Numbered from the stretch's first letter, positions 10,701 through 19,916 are shown. The stretch is 64,000 bases of DNA from Bacteroidota bacterium (GCA_016711505.1 JADJSV010000018.1:248001-312000), one strand, 5' to 3'. Notes: generated from the sequence alone by a model not told the origin. Numbers and translations are program-made.

Positions 10701-12515
10701 ATGAGCGAAACTTCTTTTATTAAGAAAAAAAACCCATTTTCTTATAGTGGCTTTGCAATACTATTGGCTGTTATTTTCTGGTGGGGATTTTTTATTCACT
10801 ACCGGTCATATCAAGAACAATATATTAAAAATGATGTTGTTTCTTACTACGCCTATTTACCTGCTTATTTTATTCATCACGATATATCACTGGAATTTAC
10901 CAGAGAGGATCCCAATACATATGGTTCGAAATTCTGGCCCGAGCATACTGAGTCGGGAAAACTTGTTATCAAGACTACAATGGGATTGTGTTATCTCTAT
11001 GCACCATTCTTTTTTGTAGCAAATGCAATTGCACCATCGCTGGGTTATGTAGCAGATGGGTTCACCCAACCATATCAAACAGCTTTAATGTTCAGTGCGT
11101 TGGTGTTTCTCATTCTTGGAATGATCTATCTGAGGAAATTTTTATTGTTATATTTTGATGACCTGACTACCGGTATCACTTTGCTTTGCCTTTATTTCAG
11201 CACTAACTGGATGTGGTATACAACCGGACAACCACTCATGTCGCATGGATATTTATTTTCTCTTACTGCAATACTCTTGTATGTAATTGTAAAATGGTAC
11301 CAAGAAGCTACCTATCTGCGTTCATTTGTAATCGGACTTTTATACGGCTTGATCATTCTTATCCGGCCAACTATGATAATATTTTTAATTCCTTTCGTAT
11401 TGTATGATTTTCACTCCGGGAATTTTCTTAGAGCAAGATTGAAATTATTTTTAGAACGAAAGTTTCATTTTCTCTTTATGATCCTGATTGCTTTCATGAT
11501 CGGATTACCGCAACTACTTTATTGGCATAAGATCACCGGGCATTGGTTGTATTTTTCATATAATGGCGAACGTTTTTTCTGGGACAATCCGCATATCTTA
11601 GAAGGCTTAATAGGTTTCAGGAAAGGTTGGTTGATCTATTCACCAATTATGATCTTAACGATCATTGGGTTATTTGTTATGAAAGGAAAGGAAAAAGTAT
11701 TTAAGCATGCAACAATAATTACTTTTCTCATCACTATTTATGTTATCTGGTCATGGTGGTCATGGTGGTACGGGGGTTCATTTGGCCAACGTCCGTTGAT
11801 AGATTTTTATCCGCTCCTGGCTTTGCCCTTTGCATCTACCATACAAATGCTGAGGCTGAATTTTTCTAAACTTAAAGTTGCTGTTGCTGTAACCGGATTT
11901 CTTTTTTATGTCGGAGCAGTACAAAATATTCAATATATGATTGGATTGATACACTATGATTCAAATACTAAAGAATCATACATGAAAAATTTTCTTTCAG
12001 TAACTTACCGACCAGGTTGGGTTGAATCGTTACAGCCACCGGATTATGAAGCAGCGAAACTTGGTTTATCCTCATATGGTAAATCCGGAAAAAGGAGAAT
12101 TGAATTTGATTATAAAAAATACGAAGACAAAACTTTCCCCTTGGATAAAAGTGTTTTTCTTCACAAGGATAATCCATACACACATGCGCTGGATCTTCCA
12201 TACGACTATCTCAAAACACTTAATATAGACTCAATTTATATTTCTGCAAAAATATTCTGTGTCGAAACTATAAATACAAATCAATTCAGAGGCGTGTTTG
12301 CATTCAAAAATGACACAGGCTCAGTTTTTACTGTGGCCCGCGACTTTAGTGAAAATGTTTATCTGAAAGACAAAAGTTGGACAGATATCCAGGTTGGAAT
12401 AAAATATGTCGATACTCTTTTTAACGTAGCAAACCAAGTCCGAATCTTCGCCAACGACGAAATCCTCCACGACATTTATTTAAAAGATTACACTATTTCT
12501 TACACGAAAAAATAA
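10701..12515 (+). CDS. polytopic membrane protein, GT-C glycosyltransferase-like
   Basis: Protein of 604 residues with about ten to twelve hydrophobic helices in its first 430 residues and a hydrophilic C-terminal domain of about 150 residues. The layout (a first periplasmic loop with acidic residues, the Trp-rich SWWSWWYGGSFGQR before a late helix) resembles GT-C type membrane glycosyltransferase or mannosyltransferase-like proteins that use polyprenyl-phosphate sugars. I cannot identify a specific family member. The neighbouring GT2 gene (12629-13351, convergent) is of the dolichyl-phosphate-sugar synthase type and could provide such a donor. It starts 24 bases after scoA and probably shares its transcript. 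Confidence 0.6.
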   Translation: MSETSFIKKKNPFSYSGFAILLAVIFWWGFFIHYRSYQEQYIKNDVVSYYAYLPAYFIHHDISLEFTREDPNTYGSKFWPEHTESGKLVIKTTMGLCYLYAPFFFVANAIAPSLGYVADGFTQPYQTALMFSALVFLILGMIYLRKFLLLYFDDLTTGITLLCLYFSTNWMWYTTGQPLMSHGYLFSLTAILLYVIVKWYQEATYLRSFVIGLLYGLIILIRPTMIIFLIPFVLYDFHSGNFLRARLKLFLERKFHFLFMILIAFMIGLPQLLYWHKITGHWLYFSYNGERFFWDNPHILEGLIGFRKGWLIYSPIMILTIIGLFVMKGKEKVFKHATIITFLITIYVIWSWWSWWYGGSFGQRPLIDFYPLLALPFASTIQMLRLNFSKLKVAVAVTGFLFYVGAVQNIQYMIGLIHYDSNTKESYMKNFLSVTYRPGWVESLQPPDYEAAKLGLSSYGKSGKRRIEFDYKKYEDKTFPLDKSVFLHKDNPYTHALDLPYDYLKTLNIDSIYISAKIFCVETINTNQFRGVFAFKNDTGSVFTVARDFSENVYLKDKSWTDIQVGIKYVDTLFNVANQVRIFANDEILHDIYLKDYTISYTKK

Positions 12516-12530
12516 TTTAATTTTATAAAA

Positions 12531-12630
12531 TTTCACTTTTCACTTTTCACTTTTCACTTTTCACTTTTCACTTTTCACTTTTCACTTTTCACTTTTCACT
12601 TTTCACTTTTCACTTTTCACTTTTCACTTT
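12531..12630. repeat. 7-bp tandem repeat (TTTTCAC)n, about 14 perfect copies
   Basis: The unit TTTTCAC is repeated without interruption for about 100 bases between two convergent genes. The last copy overlaps the TAA stop of the minus-strand glycosyltransferase. Copy number is expected to vary by slipped-strand mispairing, and assembly length may be unreliable here. Confidence 0.95.
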
Positions 12631-13351
12631 ACTTCATCTTAAACAACCCATACTTCATCAACGTCTTAAAAATCCTAAGTCCATCGATGTTGCGAAGTTT
12701 TTTTCCTTCTCCTAAATTTCTGGGAAAATAACGGACCGGAACTTCAGCGATCCAGTTTCTTTGGAATCGTCCGCACTTTAAAATTAGTTCAGCTTCAAAT
12801 CCAAAACGATTTTCACGCAGATTCAATTTTTCAAAAAGACTTTTGTCAAATAATTTATATCCACATGCAACGTCAGTGATATGGACGTCAATAAAAATTG
12901 AAGCGATCAATGTAAAAAGTTTGTTGAAGAAATATCTTTTAAATGATGATTGCGGACGAATGACTCCGGGCATGTACCGTGATCCATTAATGAATGGAAC
13001 TTCAAGTTCTTTTTTTGCGATTAACATAGAAGGAATATCACGTGGAGATAATTCAAGATCGGAATCCTGGATCAGAAGAACATCACCTGATGATTTGCTT
13101 GCTCCTGTTCTTACAGCTGCGCCCTTGCCACTATTAACATCATGACGAAACAGTTTTATAAATTGTCGGTTGGGTGATAGCTCAATATATTCATTGACTC
13201 TTTCGTAAGAACCATCCTTCGAACAGTCGTCGACGATAATGATCTCATAACCTTCCAGAAATGCCGGATAATTTACCTTTTGTAATTCGTCTAAGACTTT
13301 TGTAACAAGTTCTTGCTCGTTATAAAGGGGGATTATTATGCTTAATTTCAT
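12629..13351 (-). CDS. family 2 glycosyltransferase, polyprenyl-phosphate sugar synthase type
   Basis: GT-A fold enzyme of about 240 residues. The N-terminus MKLSIIIPLYNEQ is the nucleotide-sugar binding strand; IIIVDDCSKDGS and IQDSDLELS (DxD-type metal site) follow, then NRFGFEAELILKC. This is the DPM1/DPG-synthase-like subgroup that transfers a sugar from a nucleotide donor to polyprenyl phosphate. The start at 13351 (MKLSI) is preferred over an upstream in-frame ATG because it gives the usual N-terminus. It is convergent with the GT-C-like gene. A close paralogue lies at 14252-14980, with scoB between them. Confidence 0.82.
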   Translation of the reverse strand: MKLSIIIPLYNEQELVTKVLDELQKVNYPAFLEGYEIIIVDDCSKDGSYERVNEYIELSPNRQFIKLFRHDVNSGKGAAVRTGASKSSGDVLLIQDSDLELSPRDIPSMLIAKKELEVPFINGSRYMPGVIRPQSSFKRYFFNKLFTLIASIFIDVHITDVACGYKLFDKSLFEKLNLRENRFGFEAELILKCGRFQRNWIAEVPVRYFPRNLGEGKKLRNIDGLRIFKTLMKYGLFKMK

Positions 13352-13506
13352 GAAATGTCGGCGCTCGGGCGCAAATATATCCAAAATCAAGGAACCTGTC
13401 AGGTTAAAGAGTCCCTATTCGGAATAATTGACTTTATTCTTGTTTTTTCTACAGATAAAATTCGGACTTCATCCGCTTTATATGGGCTAATTTTCAAATT
13501 TTATGA

Positions 13507-13514
13507 TAATTTTG
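13507..13514 (+). promoter_or_regulatory. Bacteroidota-type -7 box upstream of scoB
   Basis: TAATTTTG fits TAnnTTTG and lies 18 bases before the ATG at 13533. It overlaps an upstream in-frame ATG at 13503, so 13533 is the better start. It implies that scoB has its own promoter, in keeping with its separation from scoA. Confidence 0.5.
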
Positions 13515-13532
13515 ACGCGAAATCAATTGACT

Positions 13533-14195
13533 ATGGCACTGGATAAAAATGGCATCGCCAAGCGGATCGCCCGCGAAGTGAAAGATGGATATTATGTGAA
13601 TCTTGGAATCGGAATTCCGACCCTTGTTGCAAATTATATCCCTCAGGGAATGAATGTCGTTTTGCAATCAGAGAATGGTCTGTTAGGAATGGGCCCGTTT
13701 CCTTTTGAAGGTGAAGAAGACCCGGATCTGATTAATGCCGGAAAGCAAACGATCACAACAGTTCCGGGTTCTGCATTTTTTGATTCAGCAATGAGCTTCG
13801 GAATGATTCGCGCCGGTAAAGTTGACCTTACAATATTAGGTGCAATGGAAGTGAGTGAAACAGGAGATATTGCAAACTGGAAAATTCCCGGAAAGATGGT
13901 CAAAGGTATGGGTGGTGCAATGGATCTCGTCGCTGCTGCGAGAAATATCATCGTTGCTATGCAGCATGTAAATAAAGCCGGCGAATCTAAATTGCTTCCG
14001 CAATGTTCCTTGCCACTAACAGGAATTCGTTGTGTTAAAAGAATTGTAACTGAACTTGCTGTTGTAGATGTATTACCTACCGGTGGTTTCAAATTGATAG
14101 AAAGAGCTCCGGGAATCAGTACTCAGGAAGTTATTAATGCAACGGCAGGTAAGCTTATCGTTGAAGGCGATATTCCCGAAATGGTCATTAACTAA
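13533..14195 (+). CDS. scoB: 3-oxoacid CoA-transferase subunit B
   Basis: Beta subunit of the succinyl-CoA:3-ketoacid CoA-transferase, about 220 residues. The catalytic Glu is in VLQSENGLLGMGP (about residue 47), where it forms the glutamyl-CoA intermediate. GYYVNLGIGIPT and GGAMDLVAAARN are family segments. The start MALDKNGIAKRIA gives the usual N-terminus. It pairs with the A subunit at 9979-10677, 2.8 kb upstream. It is followed by a GT2 gene after about 55 bases. Confidence 0.9.
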   Translation: MALDKNGIAKRIAREVKDGYYVNLGIGIPTLVANYIPQGMNVVLQSENGLLGMGPFPFEGEEDPDLINAGKQTITTVPGSAFFDSAMSFGMIRAGKVDLTILGAMEVSETGDIANWKIPGKMVKGMGGAMDLVAAARNIIVAMQHVNKAGESKLLPQCSLPLTGIRCVKRIVTELAVVDVLPTGGFKLIERAPGISTQEVINATAGKLIVEGDIPEMVIN

Positions 14196-14251
14196 AAAGT
14201 ACTTCATACAATTTAAATTTTATAAAAAAGTTTCTTACAACAAAATTTCCA

Positions 14252-14980
14252 ATGGGCGATTCAATCAAAACTCTTAGCGTTATTATTCCTGCTTACAATG
14301 AAGGCAAAACAATTCATCGAATCCTGGAACGAGTAATTGCTGTCGATCTCCATGGAATAAAAAAGGAAATTATTATTGTCAACGATTGTTCTAAAGATAA
14401 TACTTTGGAAGCTGTTCAGAATTTTATTTCATCTCACAACTATACTAACTTACGTCTTGTAAGTCATGAAGTAAACAAAGGCAAAGGTGCTGCTATTCGT
14501 ACCGGTATACAATCTGCAACCGGTAACTGGGTCATTGTTCAGGATGCCGATCTTGAATACGATCCACAGGAATTTAATATTCTACTTGCGCCGATCTTAA
14601 ATGGATTTGCAGATGTTGTTTATGGCTCGCGGTTTATGGGCGGCAAACCGCATCGGATATTATTCTTCTGGCATTCTATCGGAAATAAATTCCTGACATT
14701 TTTGTCGAATGTTTTTACAAATCTGAATCTGACTGACATGGAAACATGTTATAAAATGTTCCGTGCCGATTATATAAAGCAGATCAATCTGAAAGAAAAC
14801 CGTTTCGGTTTTGAACCGGAAGTCACAGCTAAAATTTCAAGAATTGAAAATGTGCGTATCTATGAAGTCGGTATTTCATACTACGGACGAACTTACGCTG
14901 AAGGAAAAAAAATCGGTTGGAAAGATGGTGTTCGTACACTTTGGTGCATTATGAAATACAATATCTGGGCAAAAAAATAA
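14252..14980 (+). CDS. family 2 glycosyltransferase, polyprenyl-phosphate sugar synthase type
   Basis: GT-A enzyme of 242 residues with LSVIIPAYNEGKTI, IIIVNDCSKDNT, the metal-binding VQDADLEYDP and the ENRFGFEPEVTAKI motif of DPM1-like synthases. It is a paralogue of the enzyme at 12629-13351. It likely makes a polyprenyl-phosphate sugar at the inner face of the cytoplasmic membrane for surface glycan assembly. Its stop is two bases from the stop of the minus-strand STELLO-like gene, so there is no room for a terminator between the convergent genes. Confidence 0.82.
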   Translation: MGDSIKTLSVIIPAYNEGKTIHRILERVIAVDLHGIKKEIIIVNDCSKDNTLEAVQNFISSHNYTNLRLVSHEVNKGKGAAIRTGIQSATGNWVIVQDADLEYDPQEFNILLAPILNGFADVVYGSRFMGGKPHRILFFWHSIGNKFLTFLSNVFTNLNLTDMETCYKMFRADYIKQINLKENRFGFEPEVTAKISRIENVRIYEVGISYYGRTYAEGKKIGWKDGVRTLWCIMKYNIWAKK

Positions 14981-14981
14981 T

Positions 14982-15971
14982 TTATCGGATATCTTCACAG
15001 AAAGCTTCTACCAGTTTCATTTCTTCTTTACCTATGTAATTATTTTCAGTCATCATTTCATAACAACGAATGAGATTGACTAAAATATTTCTTTCTCCGC
15101 TTGCAAGATCAAGGTCTTCCAGTTTTTTACAAATTGTTTCATTATTCAGATAGCCGGGGATCTCATCTTCGAAATCTTTGATCAGACTATGATCATTCCG
15201 TTCCTGCCAAACCGTTGAATTATGATATAACACCGGCCAGTCGCATGTCCATGCAATTCTTTGTGCAATAAAACTTCGCCAGATATCAGTCATGCGGAAT
15301 GAACAGTAAGATGGTAAATACAAAAGCGGAAACGCTTCTCTGAACCATGTTGTATTCTGACTATTAAAAGGTGACCAGGCATTTTTTCCCAGAGCAAGCG
15401 AGTTATGCTGATCAAATTTTATCGGAAGTTTCAATGTCATTCTGTAAACAGCATCAACATCAGGATTTTCATCAGCCAGACCTTGCTGGATCGGACAACT
15501 TACATTTTGAATAATTGACTTAGGTTCATTTTTATTCGGTAAGTGATGCAATGGAAATCCGCGTGGCCAGATATTTTCCTTTGAAAAAAAACTGTACACA
15601 TTCACCCAACCGGAATTATTAAATACGTCGGCATTCTGAATTCTCTTTCTTTCATTCCAGAAAGTTTCATAGGGGAAATTATCGTCATCAGTTTCAATTA
15701 TGACGTCATGATTTTTAGCAAGCAGATAACCTAGATTTTTTCTTGCATAATGTTTTTTCGGAAGAATTTTTGCAAGTCTGAACTCCAGCGCTTCCTGATC
15801 TTCGATAGACAGAAAACGGCAGCCATCAAGTTCAAATGTTGCCGGAGATTTTGTATCTCCGATAACAATGAAGTCAATGTTATTTGCTTTTGCACCTTGT
15901 GCATGTGCTTTCAATACTTCATTTGGGGAAGCAATTGATGTAATGATCAATGCCTTTTTTAGTATACTCAT
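14982..15971 (-). CDS. STELLO/DUF288-like glycosyltransferase
   Basis: Protein of about 329 residues. The stretch ARKNLGYLLAKNHDVIIETDDDNFP, with the acidic TDDDN motif, resembles the STELLO (DUF288) glycosyltransferase family, first described in plants and also present in bacteria. Other marks are WVNVYSFF, WPRGFPL and LYLPSYCSFRMTDIWRSFI. The start at 15971 (MSILKKALI) is chosen because its ATG overlaps the TGA of the upstream GT2 gene as ATGA, implying translational coupling; an in-frame ATG 36 bases further out is rejected. Substrate unknown. Family assignment is from memory of the motif and is moderately certain. Confidence 0.65.
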   Translation of the reverse strand: MSILKKALIITSIASPNEVLKAHAQGAKANNIDFIVIGDTKSPATFELDGCRFLSIEDQEALEFRLAKILPKKHYARKNLGYLLAKNHDVIIETDDDNFPYETFWNERKRIQNADVFNNSGWVNVYSFFSKENIWPRGFPLHHLPNKNEPKSIIQNVSCPIQQGLADENPDVDAVYRMTLKLPIKFDQHNSLALGKNAWSPFNSQNTTWFREAFPLLYLPSYCSFRMTDIWRSFIAQRIAWTCDWPVLYHNSTVWQERNDHSLIKDFEDEIPGYLNNETICKKLEDLDLASGERNILVNLIRCYEMMTENNYIGKEEMKLVEAFCEDIR

Positions 15972-16708
15972 CAGATTGAAATGGAACGAAACGTTATTCT
16001 TCGCCAAAAGTAGTAAAGTAATGTTTCAATTGAATTGGTAATTGCTTTTTTTGAAACCCGTGGACTCGGGGCCTGATATTGTATTGGAATTTCTTTCGAT
16101 GGATATTTCCTCAAAAGATAACGGATCTCTGTCTGATAAAAATGTGCTTTCGATTTCAATTCGTATGCTGTGAATTTTTCAACAATGTTTCTCTGAAACC
16201 CCTGATATCCGGAAGTCATATCATGCAATTTTGTTCCTAATAAAAGGTTTGATAAAATAGTACCTGTCTTTGAAAGGCTTTGTCTTTTAGCAGGAGAATC
16301 GCCCATTGAACCACCTTCTATGAACCGCGATCCGAACACACATTGCGTACCCTGATCCAGTGAATTCAGGATAATTTCTAATGAAGCCGGATCATGTGAT
16401 AAACCTGCATCCATTTCAATAATAAATTCAGCATCGGAATTTTTTAATGCTTCTTTATAACCGCGGATATATGCATCAACAACATTTCTGTTTTCAGGAG
16501 CCCAGATCGTATGAAAACGTTTATCGTTTTCTGAAAGATGACGACACAATTCAAGAGTCTTGTCTTTAGAAACATTATCAACGATGAGAAAGACAGACCC
16601 ACTTTTCAACATATCCAGTTCTTTCTGCAATGCGGAAATAAACGGATAAAAATCATGTTCTTCGTTGGCCATCGGTACTACAACAGCCCATTTTTTTGTC
16701 GGATTCAT
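15971..16708 (-). CDS. family 2 glycosyltransferase
   Basis: GT-A enzyme of 245 residues: AVVVPMANEEHDF for the nucleotide strand, FLIVDNVSKDKT, the metal motif IEMDAGLSHDP, and GSRFIEGGSMGDSPAKRQ. The acceptor-side YYFWRRITFR is at the end. It is the first gene of a two-gene unit with the STELLO-like enzyme, their stop and start overlapping by one base. The sugar and acceptor cannot be told from sequence, but the cluster of four glycosyltransferases at 12.6-16.7 kb suggests a role in surface polysaccharide or glycoprotein synthesis. Confidence 0.78.
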   Translation of the reverse strand: MNPTKKWAVVVPMANEEHDFYPFISALQKELDMLKSGSVFLIVDNVSKDKTLELCRHLSENDKRFHTIWAPENRNVVDAYIRGYKEALKNSDAEFIIEMDAGLSHDPASLEIILNSLDQGTQCVFGSRFIEGGSMGDSPAKRQSLSKTGTILSNLLLGTKLHDMTSGYQGFQRNIVEKFTAYELKSKAHFYQTEIRYLLRKYPSKEIPIQYQAPSPRVSKKAITNSIETLLYYFWRRITFRSISI

Positions 16709-16738
16709 AGAAAGAATGAAGGCGACAAGTTAGTAAAT

Positions 16739-18502
16739 TTATAATTGAAAAGAAGAAACCATTCCCGGAATTGCCTCTATTAAACGCTTTGTATATTCTG
16801 ATTTTGGTGATTTGTATATGATTTCCGGACTGCCGATTTCTTCAATTTTTCCGCCATTCATAACAATCATTCTGTCACTCATAAATTTTACAATTGAAAG
16901 GTCATGTGAGATAAAGATGCAGGTAAAATTGAAATCGCGTTTCAGTTCATTGAGTAAATTCAAAACCTGTGCCTGAATTGAAGCATCCAGTGCAGAAACA
17001 CATTCATCGCAGATTATAAATTCAGGTTGTGTTGCAAGCGCTCTTGCAATGCAAATCCTTTGCCGCTGTCCGCCACTAAATTCATGTGGATAGCGGTTGA
17101 AATGACTATCATTCAGATTCACACGATTAAGTAAATCATATACTTTCATTCTTCGGATAGTATCATTCTCAAAAAGACCATGGACTTGCATAGGTTCCAT
17201 GATCGCTTTTCCAATGGTCATTTTAGGATTCAATGACGAATATGGATCCTGAAATATCATCTGAATATGCTTCCGCATTTTACGAAGTGATTGTCCTTCG
17301 AGATTTGCAAAATCTTTATTTTTGAAAATAACCTGACCCGATGTTGGTTCTATCAATCTCAGAATCGTTCGGCCGAGAGTAGTTTTACCACAGCCGGATT
17401 CTCCAACTAAACCCAGCGTTTCGCCGGGAAATACATCGAAACTTACGTCATCAACTGCTTTGATATATTCTGTTGTATTTCCGAATAAACCATTTCTAAC
17501 AGGAAACCATGTACTCAGATTTTTTACCTGCAGAATTGGAGGTTGTGAAAATAATTTTTGACGTTGAATTTCGATTTCATTTTCGCTGACCTCAAGATTT
17601 TTTAAAGTGTCATTCACAAAAGTTTTAATTTCAGAAAAACTTCCGTCATTGTTTTCTTTCATAAAATCTGACAAAGTCGGCAAGCGGTATAAGCGTTTGT
17701 TCAACGGCGGACGACAAGCTAAAAGCGCTTTTGTATAAGCATGTTTTGGATCACTTAATATTTCGGCAGTAGTTCCACTTTCTACAATTTTTCCTTTGTA
17801 CATTACAACTATACGATCTGCGATTTCTGAAATCACAGCAAGATCATGAGAGATAAAGATCATGCTCATGTTATATTCCGACTTTAACTGTTGCAACAGT
17901 TCCAGAATTTTTTTCTGTACTGTAACATCCAATGCAGTTGTCGGTTCGTCAGCAATCAAAATAGCAGGATCACAACTGATAGCCATGGCAATCATTACTC
18001 TTTGCTTTTGCCCGCCTGATAGTTCATGCGGATAAGCATCAAAGATCTTTTCGGCACGTGGCAATTTTACTTTTTCGAAAAGTTGAATAGTCCGCTGCTT
18101 TGCTTCTGACCTGGATAAATTTTTATGGATGATGAGTGCTTCAGCAACTTGTTTGCCACAGGAAATTACAGGATTGAGAGAAGTCATTGGCTCCTGAAAG
18201 ATCATTGAGATCTCATTGCCGCGGAAATTTTCCAACTCTCTCTCAGAAATTTGAAGTAAGTCCACGGCCTGTTTATCTCTACCGAAAAAATCAATTTTCC
18301 CGGCTGTGATCGACCCATTATTGGAAAGCAGCCGCATGATTGAAAGTGCAGTAACAGATTTCCCCGATCCGGATTCTCCAACAATGCCAATCGTTTCGCT
18401 CCGGTTTATAGAAAAGCCAATATCATTGACAGCGACAACATCTCCTGCTTCAGTGGTGAATTTTGTACTCAGATTCCGGATTTCAAGTAATGGCGAGCTC
18501 AT
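16739..18502 (-). CDS. oligopeptide/dipeptide ABC transporter, fused double ATPase (DppD-DppF / YejF-like)
   Basis: Two ABC ATPase domains in one 587-residue chain. Domain 1: Walker A GESGSGKS (about residue 42), signature LSGGQKQR, Walker B ILIADEPTTALD, and the peptide-transporter C-terminal segment with YTKALLACRPP. Domain 2: Walker A GESGCGKT, signature FSGGQRQR, FIICDECVSALD and YTKRLIEAIPG. Such fusions energise import of peptides or related compounds through separate permease subunits. No permease or binding protein gene is nearby, which is common in Bacteroidota. Bacteria use the same architecture for peptide, nickel and microcin uptake, so the substrate is open. Confidence 0.85.
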   Translation of the reverse strand: MSSPLLEIRNLSTKFTTEAGDVVAVNDIGFSINRSETIGIVGESGSGKSVTALSIMRLLSNNGSITAGKIDFFGRDKQAVDLLQISERELENFRGNEISMIFQEPMTSLNPVISCGKQVAEALIIHKNLSRSEAKQRTIQLFEKVKLPRAEKIFDAYPHELSGGQKQRVMIAMAISCDPAILIADEPTTALDVTVQKKILELLQQLKSEYNMSMIFISHDLAVISEIADRIVVMYKGKIVESGTTAEILSDPKHAYTKALLACRPPLNKRLYRLPTLSDFMKENNDGSFSEIKTFVNDTLKNLEVSENEIEIQRQKLFSQPPILQVKNLSTWFPVRNGLFGNTTEYIKAVDDVSFDVFPGETLGLVGESGCGKTTLGRTILRLIEPTSGQVIFKNKDFANLEGQSLRKMRKHIQMIFQDPYSSLNPKMTIGKAIMEPMQVHGLFENDTIRRMKVYDLLNRVNLNDSHFNRYPHEFSGGQRQRICIARALATQPEFIICDECVSALDASIQAQVLNLLNELKRDFNFTCIFISHDLSIVKFMSDRMIVMNGGKIEEIGSPEIIYKSPKSEYTKRLIEAIPGMVSSFQL

Positions 18503-18577
18503 CGAATGTAAAAATAAGATAGTCTCGTTAATTATAATTGGTATAGGATTTTATTAATTAACAATTCCTAAAAACAT

Positions 18578-18585
18578 TATCTTTA
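18578..18585 (+). promoter_or_regulatory. -7 box (TATCTTTA) upstream of conserved hypothetical gene
   Basis: Near match to TAnnTTTG (last base A), located 8 bases before the ATG at 18592. The distance would give a very short leader. No -33 TTG is clear. Confidence 0.35.
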
Positions 18586-18591
18586 CAGCCT

Positions 18592-18993
18592 ATGCTAAAA
18601 GACATTCCGCAATTGATCGTTGAGAACATTGTAGTTGCAGTGGTCCGCGAAGAAGAAGAAGGCGAACAAGTTTGGAACGTGTACATAATCAATCTCTATG
18701 ATAAAGAAATTGCCAGCGTACTGGTAAGTTCTGTTGGCTATGGTCAGTTTGAAGGAAGAGAAGTAAAAACAAGTGTCCTCAGACATTTAATCGGCGACAT
18801 TTCTTCGAATGACTATGGAAAGATTGAACCAATTATGGAAAACTTATTTGGTCTCAGCAATGAATTCTGGGTCAGCTTTCATATGAACGGACATATGTAC
18901 GACAAGAAATATATTTTTCTGCCGGAGACAATTAAAGAAGAATATTTTGTGAATATACCGGTGATTAACCGTGCTGGGGTGATGATCCGATAA
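18592..18993 (+). CDS. conserved hypothetical protein
   Basis: Soluble protein of 133 residues. It has a beta-rich N-terminus with an acidic EEEEGE loop, and then FGLSNEFWVSFHMNGHMYDKKYIF near the C-terminus. I recall similar proteins of this size in many Bacteroidota, where they are sometimes misnamed as phenylalanyl-tRNA synthetase alpha subunit; there is no synthetase motif here. No signal peptide or membrane segment. It is divergent from the double ABC ATPase gene and convergent with the exonuclease gene. Function unknown. Confidence 0.6.
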   Translation: MLKDIPQLIVENIVVAVVREEEEGEQVWNVYIINLYDKEIASVLVSSVGYGQFEGREVKTSVLRHLIGDISSNDYGKIEPIMENLFGLSNEFWVSFHMNGHMYDKKYIFLPETIKEEYFVNIPVINRAGVMIR

Positions 18994-19002
18994 AAACCGG
19001 GA

Positions 19003-19100
19003 AAATTTTAACACTGAGGGCACTAAGTTCACAAGAAAGACCACTAAGTATTCCGTGTTCTTATTGTGAACTTAGTGCCCTCAGTGTTTATATTTTTCAG
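19003..19100. repeat. convergent-gene inverted repeat, copy 2
   Basis: Left arm AACACTGAGGGCACTAAGTT, right arm AACTTAGTGCCCTCAGTGTT: perfect 20-base complementarity, with further partial pairing inside. It lies between the stops of the hypothetical gene and the exonuclease gene. Same family as the copies at 2318, 22040 and 26571. Confidence 0.75.
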
Positions 19101-19125
19101 ACAAACAAGATCACTAAGTTTATAA

Positions 19126-19839
19126 TTAAATTAAAAGTTCCTTATTCACCAAAGGAAAACTCACTCTCTCCACCTGAGCAATTCGCATAAAGATTTCACA
19201 TAACGTCCGGACATCCTTTTTACAGTATGTTACAATTCTTTCCAGATCATTTTTTAACCAATAAGTTTCTCTAACCATACTTCCATCAAGATCATCCTTA
19301 GGAGTGGTAATATTAAAGACAGCGGCGAGCAAGTCAAGTGAAGTATACGATTTGTAATCACCGAATTTCCAAAGCTCCATTGTATCAAGATGCCTTACTT
19401 CCCAGGGCTTTTTTCCTGCTATTTCAAGCATCGATGGAAGTGAGATTCCATGTATGAGCATCCTGCGACTGATATAGGGAAAATCAAATTCCTTTCCATT
19501 GTGTGCGCAAAGAACTTTTGTATTCAGATAAAATTTGGAACTGATCAATTCTTTGAAAGAAATTAAAATTGCTTTCTCATCATGCCCATAAAATTCTGTT
19601 TCATTATAGACCTGATCGTTGTCGAAGTATCCGCAACAAATGCAGACGATTTTTCCAAACTCTGAATAAATACCTGCACGGTCGTAGAACTCATATGGCA
19701 TTTTATCCTCCTTAAAGTTCTCGCATTTCTTGTCCCACAATTTTTTCATCCTTGGAGGAACATCAGCATAGTCACCATATTGAGGGACAGTTTCAATATC
19801 GATAAATAAAATATTCTGGATAACGGGTAGTGAATTCAT
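19126..19839 (-). CDS. DnaQ-fold 3'-5' exonuclease (PolB-exonuclease-like)
   Basis: Protein of 237 residues matching the predicted 3'-5' exonuclease family related to the proofreading domain of B-family polymerases. Exo I is ILFIDIETVPQ (DxE), Exo II is CAHNGKEFDFPYI (the N-x3-F-D pattern), and Exo III is YCKKDVRTL with the final Asp. All the acidic metal ligands of the DEDD superfamily can be seen. It probably trims DNA or RNA 3' ends; the pathway is unknown. It is a single gene with a short intergenic hairpin upstream and a convergent repeat downstream. Confidence 0.8.
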   Translation of the reverse strand: MNSLPVIQNILFIDIETVPQYGDYADVPPRMKKLWDKKCENFKEDKMPYEFYDRAGIYSEFGKIVCICCGYFDNDQVYNETEFYGHDEKAILISFKELISSKFYLNTKVLCAHNGKEFDFPYISRRMLIHGISLPSMLEIAGKKPWEVRHLDTMELWKFGDYKSYTSLDLLAAVFNITTPKDDLDGSMVRETYWLKNDLERIVTYCKKDVRTLCEIFMRIAQVERVSFPLVNKELLI

Positions 19840-19916
19840 CTGACAAAGATAAATTCATCGTAAGGGATTTGAAACCAATATATGATGGAACTTAAAATAG
19901 GAATTGTAAATTGGTT

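Noticed and set aside
12531..12630. Low-complexity coding repeat
   Set aside because: It lies between two stop codons with no frame across it.
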